Part shown: piece after piece, positions 1 to 13,200 of the stretch
Numbering within the stretch: the first letter of the stretch is position 1
Layout of the letters: the number at the start of each line of letters is the position of its first letter
Origin: Sclerotiophoma versabilis
Taxonomy: Eukaryota > Ascomycota > Dothideomycetes > Pleosporales > Didymellaceae
DNA: 64,000 nt
NCBI GenBank assembly: GCA_012274445.1
Contig: JAAROD010000015.1
Coordinates: forward strand, 3,782,001-3,846,000
Reading direction: 5' to 3'
Made by a program: the position numbers and the translations under genes
Notes under the pieces: model-generated
Told to the model about the DNA's origin: nothing
Seen by the model: the letters and a program-made list of their open reading frames with translations, nothing else
The model's database searches: none

Positions 1-1349
1 AACTCTAGAGAGCACTAGTTATATTTTGCTAATTATCCTTACTACTCTTAAAGTTATTAATATTAAGATTAATTATAACCTTATTCTTATTAACTAGATT
101 AGAATTAGCCTTCTTAGATACCTGCATATATGCCTTAAATAAGGCGTTTATAAGTAGAAAAATAACTTTAACCTAAAATATATTAGAAAGATTAATAGAT
201 TAAGATAGATTTCTTACTCTATTAGCCTTATTATTAATAGCAGTAATTACAGCCTAAGCTAGAGAATAGAGAGAACTATAGCTAATTAAAAAATTAGTAA
301 TTAGATAATAGGACTAAGACTAATAATTACTTATAGAGGCCTATAAGTGTAAGTGTTATACTTAATACACTAGCTACTTCTCTTATATAATTAATAGTTA
401 ATAGAATTATAATAATAACTATTACTAATACTATCTATAAACTGCTTTAAGTAGTAGGTATATAGATAATTATAATAAGAACTAATTTTAATTCTACTTA
501 TAGGTAAGTAATTAGCAGAGGCAGCAGCAGATTGCTTTATAGGAGTAGCAGTCTAAGACTAGAACTTCTAGAATATTAACTTTAGATTAATCTTATTATT
601 ATCTTTATCCTTTAATCTAGAAGAAACTATTATTAGATTGTTAGGATTAGTTAAAATCCTACTAGATTAAGTAGATTAGCGTAGATTAGGAGCAGGTAAT
701 AGAGTAAGCTTAGTCTTAATCTTCTTAGAAGGAGTATAACCTTTAAGTAGGCTTAGATTGCTAATTAGATGCTTAGAGGGAGTTTTTAGGAGCTTAGAAG
801 GCATATTAATTAGAATTATACTAAAGGTATAGTAATTAAGAGCCTAATACTAAACGTTAACAGTGTACTAAAAGAAAAGAATTAGATTACTTATATTAAT
901 AATAGTAGTGTTAGAGAATTAGCTTATAGATTATAAGTAGAAGGATAAAAATTATAAGAATAAGAATTAGGAAGAATAAAGATTAGATATGTTATTATTT
1001 ATTATTATATATAAGTATTTACCTACTAACTAAATTAGAGAATTTCTTCTAAACTCTAATTACAAAGATATAGTGCATAGGGTAATTAAAAAACCTTTAT
1101 AATAGAATTAACAGAGTGTAATAATAAACCTGCTAATATAGAAATACTAGTTAAAGACTAGAATCTCTAAAAGGTATATTACAGTAAAGGTTAATAATTA
1201 TATAATTATTGATAGTAATATAGGCAGATTAGAGAGATTAGATTAATAGATAAGAATAATTAATTAGCTCTACTCTAATTAAGAACTAGCCTAGAGGTAA
1301 AATATATATATAGTTGTACTCTTTTACTATAGAAATAAAATAAGGAACT
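1..1349. other. RIP-degraded sequence, no relic recognised
   Basis: Fully AT-rich. I could not read a conserved protein motif here in any frame. It lies beyond the point where the integrase of the neighbouring minus-strand gypsy relic stops being recognisable, so that element is probably truncated here. Confidence 0.5.
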
Positions 1350-4300
1350 TAATTAACTCTTTTACACCTAGATTAATCTTATCTAGTTATCTTAGCTCTA
1401 ACATCTATTACTATATAGTTGCCTAAGAATACTGCTATTTTTTTTATAATATTATTTAGAGATCTTATACTATTCTTAATAGCTTATTATATAGCTAAGT
1501 ATGTCTTATTATCTTCTATAGCTTAGTTCTAGTAATAAGCTATTAAGTTATCTAGAGGTAGTAGCTAAGGTAAGGTGTTTAATAAGATAGTATTCTCTAT
1601 AGTAAGAGTAGGCGTTTATATAGAAGTAGTATAAGTAAGGTTCTATTAATAGAATAGTATAAGTATAATAAACTCTCTACTAGTAAGCTGCTTATTATCT
1701 TCTTCTTAGAGCATGTCTTAGTCTCTTCTTAATAGAGCATCTGCTTATATATTCTCTTTTTCTAGTCTATAGCAGATCTTTATATTACTAAACTAGGATA
1801 TAATTTAAGCCTATTATATATGTTTTTTAGTAAGCTTTTATTTCTTAGTAAAGTACTTAAGGTTCTTATAGTTAGTAATAACTTTAAACTCTTATATACT
1901 TTAGAGTTTAGTATTCTATTTCTATAAGTAGAAGATTACTACTAGAAGTTCCTTATTATAAATAGAGTAGTTTACTTTATAAGAAAGAAACTTTTATAAG
2001 AGATATATAACTATATAAAGGTTACTAAATATATCTTCTTATAAGAAGGTAGTACCTATAGTAAAGCTAGAGAAATTATATTTAACTATAGCCTTCTCTT
2101 CTAGGTCTAAGGTAGTAAGTACTTTGTCTAATAGGAAGGCTTTCTTTAAGGCTAGAAAGGCTTACTCTTACTCCTTCTTCTATTAGAATAGTAAGTCTTT
2201 CTTTATAAGCTGTATAAGCAGCTTAAATAAAGTAGTAAAGTTCTTAATAAACTTTCTATAGAAATTAGTAAATTCTAGAAACTCTTATATACTCTTAATA
2301 GTAGTTAGAGCTTACTACTTCTTAATTACTTATACCTTTTTAGAATCTATAGAAACTCTCTTTCTAGCTTCTAGAATAAAGCTAAGGTACTTTATATATT
2401 AGATATTAAATTTATACTTATTAAGTTCTAAGTATAGGCTAGCTTTCTATAGATATTTAACTACTTATTATATATATTTATAATATTTCTATAAAGACTC
2501 TTTAGTAAAGATAAAGATATTATCTAAGTATATAGAGGTAAAGTTGTCTAGGAAGTTTCTTAGGGCCTAGTTAATATACCTTTAAAAGGTGCTTAGAGTA
2601 TTTACTAATCTAAATAGTATTATAAGCTATTTATACAATATAAACCTTATATAGAAGGTAGTTATCTATTTCTATTTCTTAGATATTCTAATCTTATAGA
2701 AAGTAGTAGTAATATCTAGCTTTATATACTAGGTAGCTTATCTAATTAGGTTTAGAGTTTCTTTAATTAGTAAAAGAAAGTATTAATTCTTCTTTATAAG
2801 AGTATTAAGCGCTCTATAGTCTATATAAAAGGAAAGTCTACCTTCTAGTTTTTATATAAATAGTACTAGTAAGGCTACTAGTAAGTTACTAGCTTTAATA
2901 AACTTCTTTTTAAGTAGGTCTAGTAGCATATAGTATAAGATAAGAAGCTTATTTCTAGATATTATATAGAGTAGGCTGTATAGTACTTCTAGAGTCTTTC
3001 TATCTACTTTATTTAGCTTAATTATATAATCTACCTTTAGGCCTCTGTATAGTAGTAGCTTGTTTTCTTCTTCTAGAATAAATAGCTAAATATATAATTA
3101 TAGATGTGCAGAAAGTATAGCTTATACTTCTTCTTTTATTATCTAGGTCTTAGGTTTTAAAGCCTTCTAGATGTCTTGCATACTAGCAGTAAAGACTTAA
3201 ACTCTAGAGTCTTTCTTATAGCTCTTCTATACGTAGTACTAGAAGGCTACTACTAATATAAAGTAGTAGTCTAGAGAGGTAAGCACTTTAGTACTTTATA
3301 TAGCAACTTTATATTACTTTATCTATAGTAATCTTCTCTAGAAGTTAATAACTCCTCTAATATTCTCTAGCTAGGTCTTCTCTAAGATTATATTATACTT
3401 ATATATTAATAGGCTAATATAAGCTACTACTTATAGCTATTATATGCCTTTAATATTAAGGGTAAATTCTATAATGTTAGAAATCTTACTTATCTAGTTA
3501 TTTACTTCTTCTATCTTAATAGGAGTAATTAGTATATATAGTAAGTTTATTCTTTATATAAACTATTTATTTACTAGGTAATAGGTATAGTAACTATTAT
3601 TAATTATAGTAGTAGCTTATATAGTTAAGTTAATAATTATATAAATTATTATAGGTTTTATTATAGCTAGTTAATAGAGTAAAGAATATATAGTTTATAT
3701 AGGCTTTAGAACTTATTAAAAAGGCTCTAGTATATAACTTTTAGCTAGAGCTAGTCTTTTCTCTTATCTTTAAAGGAAGATATCTTTTTAGTAGGTTAGG
3801 TAGAAGTAACTCTAGAAGTTCTAGTAGTTACTTTCTACTTATCTATATAGAAAGGTAAGCTAAGAAGTACTTTCTTCTTATAATTCTATACTATATAGCC
3901 TTTATTACTATACTTTAGGTAGGCGCCTATTACTCTTCTTTCCTAAAGTTCTTCTTCTATTCTCTAGTACTCTCTCTTCTTTATATAGGGCTAGTAAGCA
4001 CCTATCATAGGCTGCTAGTCTATTTTATTACTATTTCTTTATTAAAGTTTCTAGGGGGTTAAGTTATATATCTAGGTAGAGTAGTTATTACCTATAATCC
4101 TGTCTACAGCCTTAAGGTTCTTCTAGGTTATTCTAGCATGCTGTATAAACTGTTTATATGTCTTAAGTCTAGGTAGTTAATATCTAGCTTAGGCTCTTAA
4201 CAGCTTACTATTTAAACTATTCTTAAGATAGTTAATCTTCTAAGTATAGCTTGCTTTATCTAAGGCTACCTCTTATAGCTTTAGGTTAAACTTCTAAATA

Positions 4301-5000
4301 TATAGATTAAAGTTATTCTTACCTTATTTTATTATACGTAAGTACTTAAAGGCTTTCTTCTAAGCAGTAGAGTCTTTAAAGAACCTATTAAGGTATACCT
4401 AGGCCTTATTAAGTATTAGTAGAGTAGTACTATTTATAAGGCCTATTATTATTAGAGATAGAGTATTAAATACTTAACTAGTTATATAAGTAATTACGTA
4501 GTTAACTTAGTCCTTCTTAGTAGGGTATACTAGCTAGTCTCTATATAGCTTAGCCTATACCTTTATCTTCTATTAAAGATATTATTTATATAATTCTTTA
4601 TTAAATACTTCTATATTAGGAAGTCTAGGCTTCTTAGCCTATTAGATAGTGTAATTTTAGTAGTTACTTAAAGAGGTAGAACTAGAGGAAAAGTTTTATC
4701 TACATCTAAGGTTTCTAGATAAGTATTATTACTTAGCATCTCTCTAAGTTTATTTATTTAGAATTATAGCTGCTTATATAGTTATCTCTCTTACTTACTT
4801 ACTAGTTTATCTAGGTTAGCTTTTAAGAATTATATTATTACTATTAGATTGTTTACTAATAGGCTGTGTAATAGGTCTTACTATTACTTATATAGATACT
4901 GTAATTATATCTACTATTTATATATTAGCTAGCTGCTAGGTAGCTGTTAATTATAAAGGTTGTCTTCTTCTATTATTATACGCTTAGGGGGTTTAGTTAG
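1350..5000 (-). mobile_element. RIP-degraded Ty3/gypsy gag-pol relic
   Basis: On the minus strand, allowing C-to-T and G-to-A changes, the order gag, protease, RT, RNase H can be read from high to low coordinates. At about 3850-3960 there is a zinc-knuckle relic of the form [C]LK[C]xxxG[H]xxxx[C], with Cys and His changed by RIP. At about 2500-2580 lies the RT signature INxALRNFLDNFTSIYLDN (a relic of YLDD). At about 1720-1790 lies KENxxADALxRR, the end of RNase H. The start of the post-RNase H region is visible to about 1350, then is lost. Stop codons are everywhere, so it is dead. It is a different gypsy lineage from the intact element at 45190-52187. The borders are approximate because no LTR or TSD could be fixed. 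Confidence 0.7.
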
Positions 5001-5429
5001 TTTTAATCTTTCTACTTATATTAAGGGTTAAAGTAGCCTTCTAATAAGTATATATTTATTCTATACTATAGAAGTAGAAAGATAAAGAAGAAAGAAGAAA
5101 TTATCTCTTCTTATATAAGATATAGTAAGATACTAAGCTATACTCTATAATTATATGCGTAGGTTTAGTGCATAGTCTTATATACTTAGAGCTTAGCCTA
5201 TTATAGTAACTTCTTAAACTAAGAGTATTATAAGGCTTTCTTAGTAGTAATACACTTTTTAGAATTATATATAAATATATATCTAAGAAGGTTAAGAAAC
5301 TGCTTATTAAAGTCTATATAGCCTAGTATTATTTCCTATATAGTAATAGAGAAGGTTATTATATATAAGATAAGATTATATATTAGTATTTTATAAGCTT
5401 CTAGTTATACTATATATTATAGCTATTTA
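5001..5429. other. RIP-degraded spacer
   Basis: AT-rich sequence between the gypsy gag relic and the recognisable 3' end of the hAT relic. No motif seen. Confidence 0.4.
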
Positions 5430-8220
5430 TAATAGTATAGAATTATTAAAATATATAGGCCTTTATTTTATATATATAGAGTTTTTATAAGTAGGTATAA
5501 CTAAAGTGCGTAGTATTATAGAAGGTACTAGTAGCTTATTTCTAGTATTCTCTTTAGTCTTATTTCTACTATTAAAATTACTACTAGCTAGAAGCTCTAA
5601 TAGATTATCTACCTTATTAGTAGGTAATAGTTTCTTCTCTTAAGATTAACTCTAATATATTAAATCCTTAAGAATTATTATTTTTTAGGTTATTTAAGCT
5701 AAAGGCCTATGCCTTCTATCTCTAATAACATCTTAGGTAGTATTAAATACTTACTCTACACCTACTTAAGTAATAGGTACTACTAGAATATTCTTTATAA
5801 CTTAAGTAAGCTAAAAAAAGAAAGCTTAGTTAGTATACTACTACTTAAGTAGGTTAAAGCCTTTTTTATTAATATAAAGCATCCTTAGGTAAGATTTACC
5901 TTTTCTATAGGTTTACTTTCTTTTATAGCTAAACTTAAATATAGCTAAGCTTTAGCTAAATATTAAAAAGCTACTATTTAGTAATAGGTTAGATATAGAA
6001 GGCTTTTAGAACTATTTAGTCTCTAGAGTAGGCTTTAGTATAGATTAGGGAACTTAACTTTAGTCTCTTAGTTCTACTTTATTATATTAATTAAGGTAAT
6101 CTAGAAACTACTATTAGTATATATACTTATCTTAAGTATCCTAAGTAGAGTTCTATAGAAGAGGTAAGTATTTAGCTATAATAAGTAACTATAATAAATA
6201 CCTTATATATAGTAAGCTTTTAAGTTAGATCTAAGATTATTATATAATTAAATAGAAATCTCTGTTTACTCTCTATTTAAGAATAGTACTTTCTTAGCTT
6301 ATTCTAGCTCTTAGATATAGCTACTCTAATAATATCTAGCTACATAGTATTATCTATATAGTTAATATTCTTACCTAGCTCTTTAGTTATATTATCTAGA
6401 AAGTTAAAAAGTTAATTATATATAAGCTAGATATATATAATCTAAATATTTAAATTCTTACTTAGTAAGATAGTAGTATTCTTAAAATTCTTAAGTATTT
6501 TAGTAATTACTTATAGGTACTGCTACTTAATTACTCTTAGTTAAAGCTTCTAAAGGTCCTTATAATCTGCCTCTAATATTTTACTACTAGTTAATAGAGT
6601 ATACCTATAACTAGCTAGTTTTTAGCTAATTTTCTCTTATAGCTATTTATTAATATAAGGTTAGAGCTTAACTATATACTTATATATATTATATATAGAG
6701 TTCTATTATATCTTTATATCTCTTATTACTAATAGCCTTTAGTTTAGTAGTATATTATATTAAGTTATAAGAAACCTCTTAAATTATTATAGTAAAAAAT
6801 TAATAGTAATATATATTACCTAAAGCTATATAGTATTAGTATATAATAAATAACTATAATTAAAACTAACTAACTTTGCATAAGAAGTTTAGAATAGATA
6901 TATTAGTTTTAATTTCTTAAATATATTACTACTATAATATCTCCTCTTATTCTAGTACTAGTAAAGCTGCTAGCTTTAAGTAAAAGATAATATCTTATAC
7001 TATAAGATTTATTATATAAGCTAGGTAGGATATTATATTTTTATAGAAGCTCTAGGTATAGGCCTGTTCCTAAAGTACTTTCTTAAGGTACTATAATAAA
7101 GTACTATTATTACTAGTATTATTGCATGTAATTACTAGTAGCTTTTTAGTAACCTTATTAGATATAAGTACTTATAGTACTTCTTTTTCTATAGTAGATT
7201 CTGTGTGCTTTCTGCAAAGTAAGATAAAATCTAGTAGTACTTCTTTTAGCTGCTAGTTACTATTAATATAGTATCTTTTTATAGCTAGAAAGCTAAGATA
7301 ATTAGTAGCTGTCTAGCTATCTAGTGCAATAGATACTTTAGTATTATTTTTAAAGTTACTAAGAAGTGCTACTTTAGATATATTAGACTAGTGCTAGAAA
7401 AGCTAGCTAAATTTATAATAGCTAGTTAATATAGTATTTAGTCTTAGAAACTAAATAAAGTATTAGAAGAAAGGCTGCTTAACTGTCTAGAAGGACTAGT
7501 TCTTATTAATAACTAGCTAGACTAGTTCTCTTTTAAAGGTAGGTATAGAGTAGGGTACTATTAGGTTATTTTTTAGCTACTTAGTATTTTTTAAGAAAGA
7601 AGGCTAATTATAAATAGAAGCTTTTATCTTTAAACAGACCTAACTCTTTAAGTAGTTAAAAAGGTATTTTATACCTATTAATATAACAGCTAGGTACTAA
7701 AGTATATAGCTATAATTAAGGTAATATACGTGTAGATAGCTAGTAATAGTATATAAGGCCTCTTTAAATTAAGTCTATACTTAGCCTATATAGGTAGGTA
7801 AATTTTATTATAGATTAATTAATTTAGGGTCTCTACTCTAGGGCCTAGCACCCTACTATATATCCTATTCTACTAACTTAGCTTTACTCTTATTAGTAGT
7901 AGAAAGAACTAGTTATAGTTATTTAAGTAGTAGGATATAGGTCTATATCCCCCCTTTAATTATTTATAGAGTAACTAGCTTAAGGTCCTTAAGACTAGTA
8001 GAAAGATTAGGTAGAAAAGTAACCTTAGTAGCTTTATAGAGTTCTATTAGTATAATAAAAGACTATAATAAAAGGCTATTATATCTAGAGTACTAGACTA
8101 TAAAGTAAAGTAATATATATTAATAAAAGGGCAGCTACCTCTATAGAGTAGAGGTAATAGAAGGTATAATAAGAAGGTAGAAAGGTCTATAATATACTTA
8201 TATATATAATAAATAAGTAT
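5430..8220 (-). mobile_element. RIP-degraded hAT transposase relic (copy 1)
   Basis: On the minus strand at about 7090-7330 the frame reads LxSYLATAINYLSFLAI, then QLKEVLLDF, then LVITCNNTSNNSTLL. These match the hAT core with its DNASNN-type motif, followed by an AHIINL-like stretch at about 7000. The C-terminal dimerisation region is visible near 5600-5900 as the relic of a GVxxVFNxxRDxIxxRRxRL pattern. The 5430-6000 part is a clear inverted repeat of 14265-14760, a second hAT copy. All frames are closed by TAA/TAG of the kind RIP makes from CAA/CAG. Borders are approximate. Confidence 0.68.
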
Positions 8221-8419
8221 AATAATAAGAAGTAAGTAGAAAGATATTTAAGACTCTATATACCTATAAATACATCTTATATATAAGAGGAAAGAAGAGT
8301 AAAGTAGATATTCTAGATTAGCTAAATTATTTTTATTATACTAGTAAAGGATTAGGTTTTATATAAAGTTGCTTTTAATTATAACTATAAAGTAATTAGC
8401 TTTAAATTAAGATATAATA

Positions 8420-8730
8420 ACTAAGCTAATCTAACCTATACCTATGCTAGTACTACCTCTACCTAACTTCTATCTATACTAGTACTACTCTAACCTAATC
8501 TATACCTGCTTAGTAGCTACTAGCGTAGGTAGAAATTAGAGTTAGGTAGAGGTAGGTTATATAACCTACCTAACCTCTACCTACCCTCTACTTATTTACT
8601 AGCCTATACCTACCTCTACTTAACCTCTACCTCTACCTATACTAGTAACTACTAAGTAGTTAGAAGTTAGGTAAGGGTACTACTAGCATAGGTAGGAGTT
8701 AGGTAGAGGTTAGGTAAGCGTAGTTACTAT
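8420..8730. repeat. Subterminal-type repeat cluster (CTACCTAACCT units)
   Basis: Irregular direct and inverted copies of CCTCTACCTAACCT and its complement, often spaced by GCTAGT or ACTAGC. The same repeat type recurs at 14970-15235 and 62220-62470, each time beside sequence similar to hAT ends. This fits subterminal transposase-binding repeats, though that role is inferred. Confidence 0.65.
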
Positions 8731-9792
8731 ATCTTTTAGTATAAATAAATATACTAAAATAGGTTTAAGTTATTATAAATAGTTATTATAGTACTAATAT
8801 TAATTAAGTATATCTAAATACTTTATTAACTAGTATTATACCTAGATATCTCTTTACTACTTATCTATATACTTTATATACTAAATTTTCTATAGTAGTA
8901 TAGAGCTAAGAATAAGTCCTTCTACTAAATAGTAACCCTCTTAATATAGATTATATTAATATTATAGTCTTAAACTATTAGTATATAGTTATACTTTTAG
9001 GTAAATTTTATACCTTCTATATATTTAATATTAAAGGCCTTAGAAGTATACTATAGAGCCTCTAAAGCAGTAGTCTAAATATAATTAATATAACTAGAAG
9101 TAGAATAAAAGAGCCTATTAAGAAGAAGTATCTAAACTTAAGTAAGAAGCTTATAAACTAAATTATTAAATAGTAGCTAATAGATTAGAAGCTTAAAACT
9201 ATACTAGTACTATTAGATCTCTTATAGAGTAATAAGTTCTATAATAAGCTATTATCTAAGAAGTAAGCTCTAGTTATTACAGCCTTTTATTATATACCTC
9301 TACTAACTATACTAGGTAAGTAGAGCCTCTGTCTATTCTAGATACCTTTAATAAGAAAGGACGTAATCTATATAGTAATAAGCTAATTATAGAAAGCTTT
9401 AAGAGTAATAAGTATTAGAAAAGAATTAAGAATAATAGTCTTAAGCTTAAGGCTTATTATAAGTTAAAGCTAGATAAGTATAAGATAGATAAGTAGTTTA
9501 CAGATAAATTAGCTACTACCTTAAATAGTAATAAGAAGAGAGAGATAGATTTTAAAAGTTTCTTAGATTATAACATTATAGATCTTACTAGTAATAATAA
9601 CTAGTAGCTTAGTACTTATATAGAGCTAATTACTTTATAGTTATAATTAAAAGTAACTTTATATAAAACCTAATTCTTTACTAGTATAATAAAAATATTT
9701 TAGCTACTCTATATTCTCTACTTTCTTTTCTTTCTTCTCTTTCTACTCTTTATCTATATAAGATATATTAGTAGATATATAGGTATTATAAT
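8731..9792. other. RIP-degraded sequence, no relic recognised
   Basis: AT-rich, no motif read in any frame. It separates the hAT-type repeat cluster from a gypsy LTR relic. Confidence 0.4.
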
Positions 9793-10275
9793 CTTAGAGA
9801 ATAGTATATAGAAATAGTAACCTATTACTAATAGTAGGCTCTAGATTAGCAGAATACTAAGCCTTAGATTATATTATATCTTATAAACTTTATACTAGCC
9901 TTAGGCTAAGAGTATAAAATATAATAATATAGTATTATATAATATTCTATAAATTCTATAGTTATTTTATAAATACTATAAGGCCCTTTATAGAACTTAG
10001 TAAGAAACTATACTATACTATAAGATACTTTAAGTATATAGTATATAGAAATACTACTTTTATAGTTTTATATTTAACCTTATTAATTAAGTTTTTCTTT
10101 TAAATCTTAACCTAACTCTTAAGCTAGATAGTTTACTCTATACTACTTATTATTACTCTCTATTATTATAGTATTTTACTAGGTAATAACTCTACCTAAT
10201 CCTCTGCGCACTATTTATACCTAAGAACTAATAGAACTAGTACTTATAGTCTTTAACTAAAGTATAACTTTAATA
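9793..10275 (+). repeat. RIP-degraded gypsy LTR, variant U3
   Basis: The right half (about 10040-10275) aligns with the last 250 bp of the intact gypsy LTR once C-to-T and G-to-A are allowed: the CTAGATAGT.TACTCTATACTACT block, the TTTTACTAGGTAATAAC block and the terminal AAAGTA.AACTT.AA.A. The left half (9793-10040) does not match the intact LTR but matches the far half of the inverted LTR relic at 15242-15710. So this is a subfamily with a different U3. It leads directly into a gag relic. Confidence 0.72.
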
Positions 10276-10292
10276 TTTTAAATACTTCTAAT

Positions 10293-13200
10293 ATAAGTAA
10301 TATATTAGAAGATTATACTATCTTTAGTAACTCTACTAATATACGTAACATAGCTAGCCTTAAGGTTACTAAACTAGACCTCTATAATAGAAACTTTTCT
10401 AAGCTTAAGAATTAGCTTCTCTAGTATAATTTATTTTTTACCTTCTAAAGTATATCTATTAAAAAAGAAAATAATATTAAGCTAGCTGTATTATATATGC
10501 GCAGTAAAGTATTTAAATAGATTTAACTCTTTATATAGAATAAAATAAGTAGAACTACTTCTCTTAAGAATAATATATATCTTAATAACTTTATAGAATT
10601 TAAAACTAAGATTTAATAAATCTTTAGAGTTATTAATAAACCTATTATAGCTAGGTATATTATCTAGACTATTTAGTAGACTATATTAGTTATAGACTAT
10701 ACTTCTAATTTCTAAGCTATTACTTATAATACTAACTAGAATAATACTACTTTAAAAACTATATTTAGGTAGAGTCTAAAGCCTAAGGTTAAGAAAGAAC
10801 TTATATATACTAGTATAGTAATTAGAAGCCTTAAAGACTTAGAGAATAAAGCTATTAATATTAATACTTATCTCTATAAGCTTTAATTAGAGTTAGAAAA
10901 GAATTTATATATATAAGTTATAAGTAATATATATAACTACTTATAACTATAAAACTAGTATTATAATAATAACCTGCACTAAGAGAACTAAGAAGAATAT
11001 AACTACTACTAGTTTAATATTAGTTAATTTATCTATAATAATATATAAGGTAGATACTTTAGACTAAAGGCTATAAACTTCTTAAACCTTAATAATAGAC
11101 TACTACTAGAATAATAGAATAAGAAAAAGAGTAGCTATAGAAAAGATAAGTCTAGTATAACTTATTATAATTATAGTAAGTAAGGCTAATATACTAAGAA
11201 TTATTAATTAAAGAATAAGGTAGTTTAATAACTTAATATACTTACCTATAAAAATATTATTACTAGTAATAAATAGAGAGTTCTTACTAATAATATAGAA
11301 TATCTTATAGAAGACTCTAAGGCTAGATCTAATAATAACTATATAAAGCTATCTAATAAGAATATATAGGATGTTTAAAACTAAGCCTCTATACTATATA
11401 AAGAGTTAAATAAATAGTAAAAGTACTTATAGAACCTAATAGAATAACTATTAGAGTAGATAGAATAAGTATATAAATAGAGATTAAAGGTACGCAGATA
11501 CAAGTAACCTATAATATCCTAATAAATATATAATACTGCTAGATAAGAAGTAGATAAGAGTATTTTTTATACCTCTAATACTAAAGAAAACTAGTATAAT
11601 ATAGATATATATAAATTTAATAAACCTATAGAAATAGAACTAATATATTAAGAACTCTAAGATTATAATACTACCTTCTAAGTAAACTCTAATTAGATTA
11701 CTAAGAGGATTAATAAAAGACTATAGTAATTAGCACTCTAAACTTATACAGGATAATAATAGGTTAATAACTTAAGTAAACTCTAATAAGATTAGTAGAA
11801 ATATAATTTAAATAAGCTTAGTTATAGTAACTCTACTATATAATAGAAGCGTAAGTAATAAGTAAAGAATAACTAAAGTAGAAATATATATAGCTTTAAT
11901 AGAAAGCTAGTAATATACCTTATAGGTAAGTAGTATATATAGGTAAGTAGTGCGCTTTTACTAAGACTATACTAAAACCTACTCTATTATAGCCTGTAAT
12001 AACCTACTCTAACACTGTATAGAGTAGAATAACCTCTAATATTACTTAGAGACCTTTTCTACTTTATTCTTGCATATTTGCGTATTATACCTAGTCTCTC
12101 TATACTGTCTATAGTGTTGTTAGAAGAACTTAGCCTCTTTAGCGCATACTTTCTTCTTCTACTTTTTACTATTACTATATACTCTAAACTTCTTAAGAGT
12201 AGTTATCTACTAGCTCTTTTTAACTATAAGAGTCTCTTATATCTTAATTTACTTTCTTTTATATAATTTCTAGTATAAAGCAGCCTTATTTACTACTTAA
12301 AGCTTAGTAATCTTCTATTATACTAATACTAGCTTATATATAATTATTACTACCCCCTTTAAAACCTTCTTAAATACCTTAACTATAGAGGTAGGTAAGC
12401 TATCTATATACTTCTAAATTCTTATCTTTATAAGCATTAATTATAACCTAAGTTCTAGAGTATTACTAGAGGTCTATAACTACTAAAGTGTGTTATTAAT
12501 AGAGAGTTATAGTAATAAAGTGTATAGCTTTATATTTAGAGTTAATATAATCTGTTCTAGGTTAAATAGAACTAGTCTAGCCTCTTAGAACTTGCTTTAG
12601 ATATTACTAAAGGTAAATAAAGCCTTAAAGGCTGCTATAAAGTATAGTAGAAAATTAACCTTTATAATATAGTTAATCTAGTTATAGATAAAGCTTTTAG
12701 CTTAGTGCCTATATACCTTCTTTAAAGAGGTAAAACGACCTATATTAAGAGGCTGTAGAAGGTGTAATAAGTAAGAAGGTATATAGGTAGTAATAATCTT
12801 ATTATTCTTATAGTATTACTAGAATATAAGTAAGTTATAGCTCTTATAGCTATTAATAACTAGTAGATAGTAGGCGCTAATAGTATACTTCTTTATATAC
12901 GCCTTAAAGTGCTTTATCTAGTCTAGACTAAGCTTATCAGTAGTTTAGCTATTATTAGAGACTCTAATTTTCTAATTCTATAGTAAGTCCCCTTCTTTAT
13001 ACTAGAAAGAGAGGTAGTAGTATACTTTAAAGATAATAAAGAGTAAAATAGCTTAACCTTTAGCATTAACACCCTGTATAACTATTATCTACTCTCTATT
13101 ACCTAGCTAGACTACCTTTAGCTATTCTTATTACTTTAAAGCTATAATAACTACCTTTATTAATATAACACCTATTATAAAGCTAGCCTTATTAAAGTTA

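Noticed and set aside
12078..12266. 62-codon frame inside Pogo-1 copy A
   Set aside because: Antisense to the transposase relic and a chance by-product of RIP-shifted codons.
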